From the NCBI GenBank assembly GCA_013415575.1, contig JAAEES010000055.1:1-6857 (forward strand): DNA of 6,857 nt. Reading direction: 5' to 3'. The DNA is from Methanomicrobiales archaeon. GTDB lineage: Archaea > Halobacteriota > Methanomicrobia > Methanomicrobiales > Methanospirillaceae. The notes beneath the pieces are model-generated. The model did no database searches, was not told where the DNA came from, and saw only the letters and a list, made by a program, of their open reading frames with translations. This document shows, one piece after another, positions 4,866-6,857 of this stretch (the stretch's first letter is position 1; every line of letters begins with the position of its first letter). A program made the translations under genes and the position numbers.

Positions 4866-5639
4866 TCACTCCGTGTCCCGGTCGGGGAACGCAATCCCTG
4901 CCCTCCTGCTGATGAACGATCGGCCGATGTTCTCTCCCATTCTCCGGGCCACCGCGATGGGAAGCCCGATGGCGAGGATGTCAGCCGGGAGGGCATGATT
5001 GACGGTCGGGTCCTGCGGACCCATGAAGGCCGATTCCGCCGGCGCTCCGGCCGCTATTCCTGCCGGATAGGTAACCAGGGTGCTGCAGGCCGGGCCCCAG
5101 GGGACGAGCACCGGGAAGAACGGTTCTGCCCGGTCGAAGTGGACCAGGGCGGCCATGTTCCGGATCTGCTCGGCGGTCCCGAAACAGGATACCGCCCGGA
5201 CACCCTTCTCTTCTTCCGGGACTGATTCGCAGGTGCGGATAACCAGGTAATTTCCCGCCGGGGTGATCGGACCGATGGCATCAAAACAGGCGTCGACCAG
5301 TTCCGGTCCCGCTTTCAGATACTCGGCCGGGGCGTCCGGTATATCCGGGCGCCCGGTGGAGACGAACCAGCTGATGGCAGGGGGCCGGCTGATGTATCCG
5401 GTATGGGAGAGGCCTCCCGGGCAGCAGCCCTGCCGGACATCCGCGCCAAGGTAGACAGCTGATGGGGCATCCTCCATCGCCATCCGGGTCATGGTCACTG
5501 CGATGCACCGGTGGACGGAGGGGAGGGGGACCGCATCAGTGGGAGGCTCTTCTGACCCGGAGACCGCAAGTGGTTTTGTTGTCAGCCGGAATGCGGTGGC
5601 GATCATCCTGCCCAGTTCACGAACCGTAAGGTCAGGCAT
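4866..5639 (-). CDS. DUF169 family protein
   Basis: The 257-residue product is a full-length DUF169 (PF02596, COG2043) protein, a family widespread in methanogens and anaerobes with no established reaction. Visible family marks are RELGRMIATAFRLTTKPLAVS at the N-terminus, the conserved cysteine motif RQGCCPGG (Cys72, Cys73), and a later WGPACSTL (Cys185). Further family-like segments are ISRPPAISWF and PADILAIGLPIAVARRMGENI near the C-terminus. The conserved cysteines suggest metal or cofactor binding, but that is inference. No signal or membrane segment is apparent. The start is ambiguous: ATG at 5639 fits a TATA-like CTATAG 28 nt upstream (leaderless), whereas a GTG pair at 5648/5645 lies 6-9 bases after AAGGAG and would add two or three residues. 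The gene is divergent from the LEA14-like gene, convergent with the 119-residue gene and probably monocistronic. Confidence 0.9.
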   Translation of the reverse strand: MPDLTVRELGRMIATAFRLTTKPLAVSGSEEPPTDAVPLPSVHRCIAVTMTRMAMEDAPSAVYLGADVRQGCCPGGLSHTGYISRPPAISWFVSTGRPDIPDAPAEYLKAGPELVDACFDAIGPITPAGNYLVIRTCESVPEEEKGVRAVSCFGTAEQIRNMAALVHFDRAEPFFPVLVPWGPACSTLVTYPAGIAAGAPAESAFMGPQDPTVNHALPADILAIGLPIAVARRMGENIGRSFISRRAGIAFPDRDTE

Positions 5640-5662
5640 ATGCACCACTGGGAGCTCCTTCC

Positions 5663-5668
5663 CTATAG
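5663..5668 (-). promoter_or_regulatory. TATA-like box of the DUF169 gene
   Basis: The minus strand reads CTATAG, 28-30 nt before the ATG at 5639. AAGGAG lies between box and start at 5655-5660, so leaderless initiation at ATG and leadered initiation at the GTG codons compete as explanations. Confidence 0.4.
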
Positions 5669-5754
5669 CACTTCATGCTCCCGGCACCGGAACGACTCCT
5701 GCTTTCAGCGAATCCGGGGACCGGTGCCTCCCGGTTTCCGGACGCATTCCGCGA

Positions 5755-5761
5755 TTCTTAA
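5755..5761 (+). promoter_or_regulatory. TATA-like box of the LEA14-like gene
   Basis: TTCTTAA begins 31 nt before the A of the start codon at 5786. No Shine-Dalgarno occurs close to the ATG, so the mRNA is probably leaderless. Confidence 0.45.
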
Positions 5762-5785
5762 GAGGGGGTTCGACAAGTACCTGCC

Positions 5786-6244
5786 ATGCAACTGGAGTTC
5801 TGGTCACTGGCATGTCTCCTCACCGCGGCAGGAATCATCGTTTCAGGATGCAGCATGCTCCTGAAAGAGCCGGAGGTCTCGGTGAAGGGGGTATCACCGG
5901 TATCGGCCGGCCTGAGCGAACTCGTTCTCGATGTAACACTCGACATTCAGAACCCGAACGCGATGGGAATTACGCTCAAGACCCTTTCATTCGATGTCTT
6001 CTACCAGAAGGGGAACGAGTGGATATTCCTCTCACATGGTGAACAGACCGGCATTACCCTGAAGCCAGGTCCTAACGAGGTGACTATCCCGGTAAGCGTT
6101 CAGAGTTCAGCCCTGCTTGGTTCCCTGTTCGACCTCATTACCAGGGGAGCAGTCACCCTCAGGATCGACGGAACTGCCACGCCGGATTTCCGCCTGTTTG
6201 CCCCGAACGTGCCGTTCTCCCGGACCGTGACCGTCAGCCTGTAG
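5786..6244 (+). CDS. LEA14-like / WHy-domain lipoprotein
   Basis: The 152-residue protein has an N-terminal hydrophobic segment (about 5-21) ending in the lipobox-like VSGC with Cys22, so it is probably exported and anchored by a lipid on that Cys. The mature part (about 28-152) is a LEA_2 (PF03168, water stress/hypersensitive response) beta-sandwich. It is marked by the conserved DVTLDIQNPNAMGITLKTLSFDVFYQKG at about 49-76 and a C-terminal strand series ending in VPFSRTVTVSL. Archaeal LEA14-like proteins are linked by family membership to desiccation and osmotic stress; their molecular role is not settled. The outward-facing location fits a chaperone-like or adhesive cell-surface role. The ATG is chosen for the TATA-like box 31 nt upstream and because the signal segment begins right after it. 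It is divergent from DUF169 and convergent with the PNPOx-like gene. The lipobox call rests on one short motif; a simple membrane anchor is the alternative. Confidence 0.88.
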   Translation: MQLEFWSLACLLTAAGIIVSGCSMLLKEPEVSVKGVSPVSAGLSELVLDVTLDIQNPNAMGITLKTLSFDVFYQKGNEWIFLSHGEQTGITLKPGPNEVTIPVSVQSSALLGSLFDLITRGAVTLRIDGTATPDFRLFAPNVPFSRTVTVSL

Positions 6245-6280
6245 AGGCGCAAGGATGTGAGCGGGGATCAGGGTTCAGGG

Positions 6281-6300
6281 CTTTTTCCGGTGTACCCGGA
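6281..6300 (+). terminator. Possible terminator between convergent LEA14-like and PNPOx-like genes
   Basis: A five-T run (6282-6286) about 40 nt after the LEA14-like stop is followed by a small inverted repeat, TCCGG (6286-6290) and CCGGA (6296-6300) around TGTAC. The T-run could terminate the plus transcript. No equivalent T-run serves the minus gene. Confidence 0.3.
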
Positions 6301-6310
6301 GCACCCCCTT

Positions 6311-6718
6311 TTACTTCTCCCAGACTTCCATACCTTCCGGAACATTGTACTCGATCCGGTACGGAGCGAATTTCAGCACCACGAATTCCGGGTTTTCCGG
6401 CGTTTTGAAATATTCTTCCCACATCGGGTTCCAGTACTGCTTTTTCGTGGCGGTATCCTCATGAACAGAGCATTTTGCCTGGATCACCACATAAGGGTCT
6501 GAGAATTCCTTACATGACCATATGGAGAGGGCAACCTCCGGGTTCTTCCTGATCTGGGCCACCTTCCTCGATGCTGTCATGGTCGACCCGATGAGGGTCA
6601 GGTCGTCGAGGCCGGTGAGCGCCATGTACCGTACCGCCGGCTTCCCTTCTGCTATGGTGGCAACGGCAGCCACATGCACACCTCCCATGACCGGGAGGAT
6701 TTTTTCTTTGAGTGCCAT
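6311..6718 (-). CDS. Pyridoxamine 5'-phosphate oxidase-fold flavoprotein (general stress protein 26-like)
   Basis: The 135-residue product has the split-barrel FMN-binding fold of the PNPOx superfamily. Recognisable parts are HVAAVATIAEGKPAVRYMAL (15-34, first strands) and TLIGSTMTASRKVAQIRKNPEVAL (41-64, flavin-phosphate region with the SRKVxQIxxNP motif). The tail YWNPMWEEYFKTPENPEFVVLKFAPYRIEYN (95-125) is typical of the general stress protein 26 group. Length matches that group and there is no signal peptide. Such proteins bind FMN or F420, or act as flavin-linked reductases; which cofactor is used here cannot be read from sequence. True pyridoxamine phosphate oxidase activity is unlikely for this short form. 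The ATG at 6718 is chosen over an upstream in-frame ATG because GGAGG lies seven bases before it. The gene is convergent with the LEA14-like gene and appears monocistronic, with a TATA-like element near 6813-6820. Confidence 0.87.
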   Translation of the reverse strand: MALKEKILPVMGGVHVAAVATIAEGKPAVRYMALTGLDDLTLIGSTMTASRKVAQIRKNPEVALSIWSCKEFSDPYVVIQAKCSVHEDTATKKQYWNPMWEEYFKTPENPEFVVLKFAPYRIEYNVPEGMEVWEK

Positions 6719-6725
6719 GGCATAT

Positions 6726-6731
6726 CCTCCC
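6726..6731 (-). promoter_or_regulatory. Shine-Dalgarno of the PNPOx-like gene
   Basis: The minus strand reads GGGAGG, ending seven bases before ATG at 6718. It excludes the longer in-frame start at 6784, which has no such site. Confidence 0.6.
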
Positions 6732-6812
6732 GTCCAGAGATTATGAAGCTTGCCGCCAGTTCCTGACTCATGGAACCCCGTCATGGAACAGGCCCGACTA
6801 CTACCTAAGGTT

Positions 6813-6820
6813 CTAATATA
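6813..6820 (-). promoter_or_regulatory. TATA-like box upstream of the PNPOx-like gene
   Basis: The minus strand reads TATATTAG, which would start transcription near 6790 and give a leader of about 70 nt that contains the Shine-Dalgarno. A second weaker candidate, CATAATC at 6739-6745, would give a leaderless mRNA and is less consistent with the strong ribosome-binding site. Confidence 0.4.
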
Positions 6821-6857
6821 CCGGTACCCTATATCCTCCCTGATTGCGTATGACTCC

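Noticed and set aside
5491..6042. 183-codon plus-strand open frame
   Set aside because: It overlaps DUF169 in antisense and the LEA14-like gene in another frame, with no family features.
788..6290. CTTTTTCCGG occurring at 788-797 and 6281-6290
   Set aside because: Ten-base matches are expected several times in a window this size, and the two contexts share nothing else.
6722..6840. Direct repeat ATATCCTCCC at 6722-6731 and 6831-6840
   Set aside because: Both copies are Shine-Dalgarno-like on the minus strand, but the outer one is not followed by a start codon at a suitable distance; a 10-base repeat is expected by chance.
1..6857. CRISPR array, insertion sequence, tRNA or rRNA gene
   Set aside because: No regularly spaced repeats, transposase frame, terminal inverted repeats with target duplication, or recognisable tRNA/rRNA sequence was found.

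Overview
The window looks like chromosomal DNA from a methanogenic archaeon, most likely a member of the Methanomicrobiales with a moderately high GC content. Three things suggest this. It encodes a connectase (DUF2121), a proteasome-like protein ligase known from methanogens. Its start sites carry archaeal signals: TATA-like boxes about 30 nt upstream of start codons, or Shine-Dalgarno matches of the GGTGATC/GGAGG type. Its remaining proteins (LEA14-like lipoprotein, DUF169, small cupins, PF06695 membrane protein, NapH-like polyferredoxin) are a mix common in methanogens. The order-level assignment is inference. I see no mobile element, CRISPR array, rRNA or tRNA.

Layout. Positions 1-575 (-) hold most of a glycerophosphodiester phosphodiesterase that runs off the left edge. 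Positions 576-934 are the only long non-coding stretch. It holds the GDPD promoter, a U-tract terminator for the operon to its right, and an imperfect long inverted repeat. Positions 935-2131 (-) are a two-gene unit: a membrane polyferredoxin of the NapH type followed by a small cupin, with a possible 16-codon micro-ORF between them. A second, distinct cupin (2207-2545, +) diverges from the polyferredoxin across a very short gap with one AT-rich patch that could serve both directions. Next is the connectase (2637-3236, +), convergent with a six-segment membrane protein of the 'small multidrug export' family (3302-4009, -). A divergent promoter region then leads to two unrecognised small genes on + (4157-4441, apparently starting at CTG, and 4488-4847). 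These converge on a DUF169 protein (4866-5639, -). A divergent gap leads to a LEA14/WHy-type lipoprotein (5786-6244, +), convergent with a PNPOx-fold flavoprotein (6311-6718, -). The last ~140 bases are upstream region of that gene.

How the genes work together. Most genes are single transcription units, as shown by alternating strands and individual promoters. The clearest functional group is the polyferredoxin with one cupin behind it and one divergent. Membrane electron transfer via four-cysteine [4Fe-4S] clusters is well supported, but the donor, the acceptor and the cupins' role are not visible. The connectase's known substrate in other methanogens, MtrA of the methyl-H4MPT:coenzyme M methyltransferase, is not encoded here. 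The most noteworthy items are the stand-alone connectase, the CTG-started unknown gene and its partner, the cupin/polyferredoxin/cupin cluster, the micro-ORF, and the recurrent leaderless promoter geometry.
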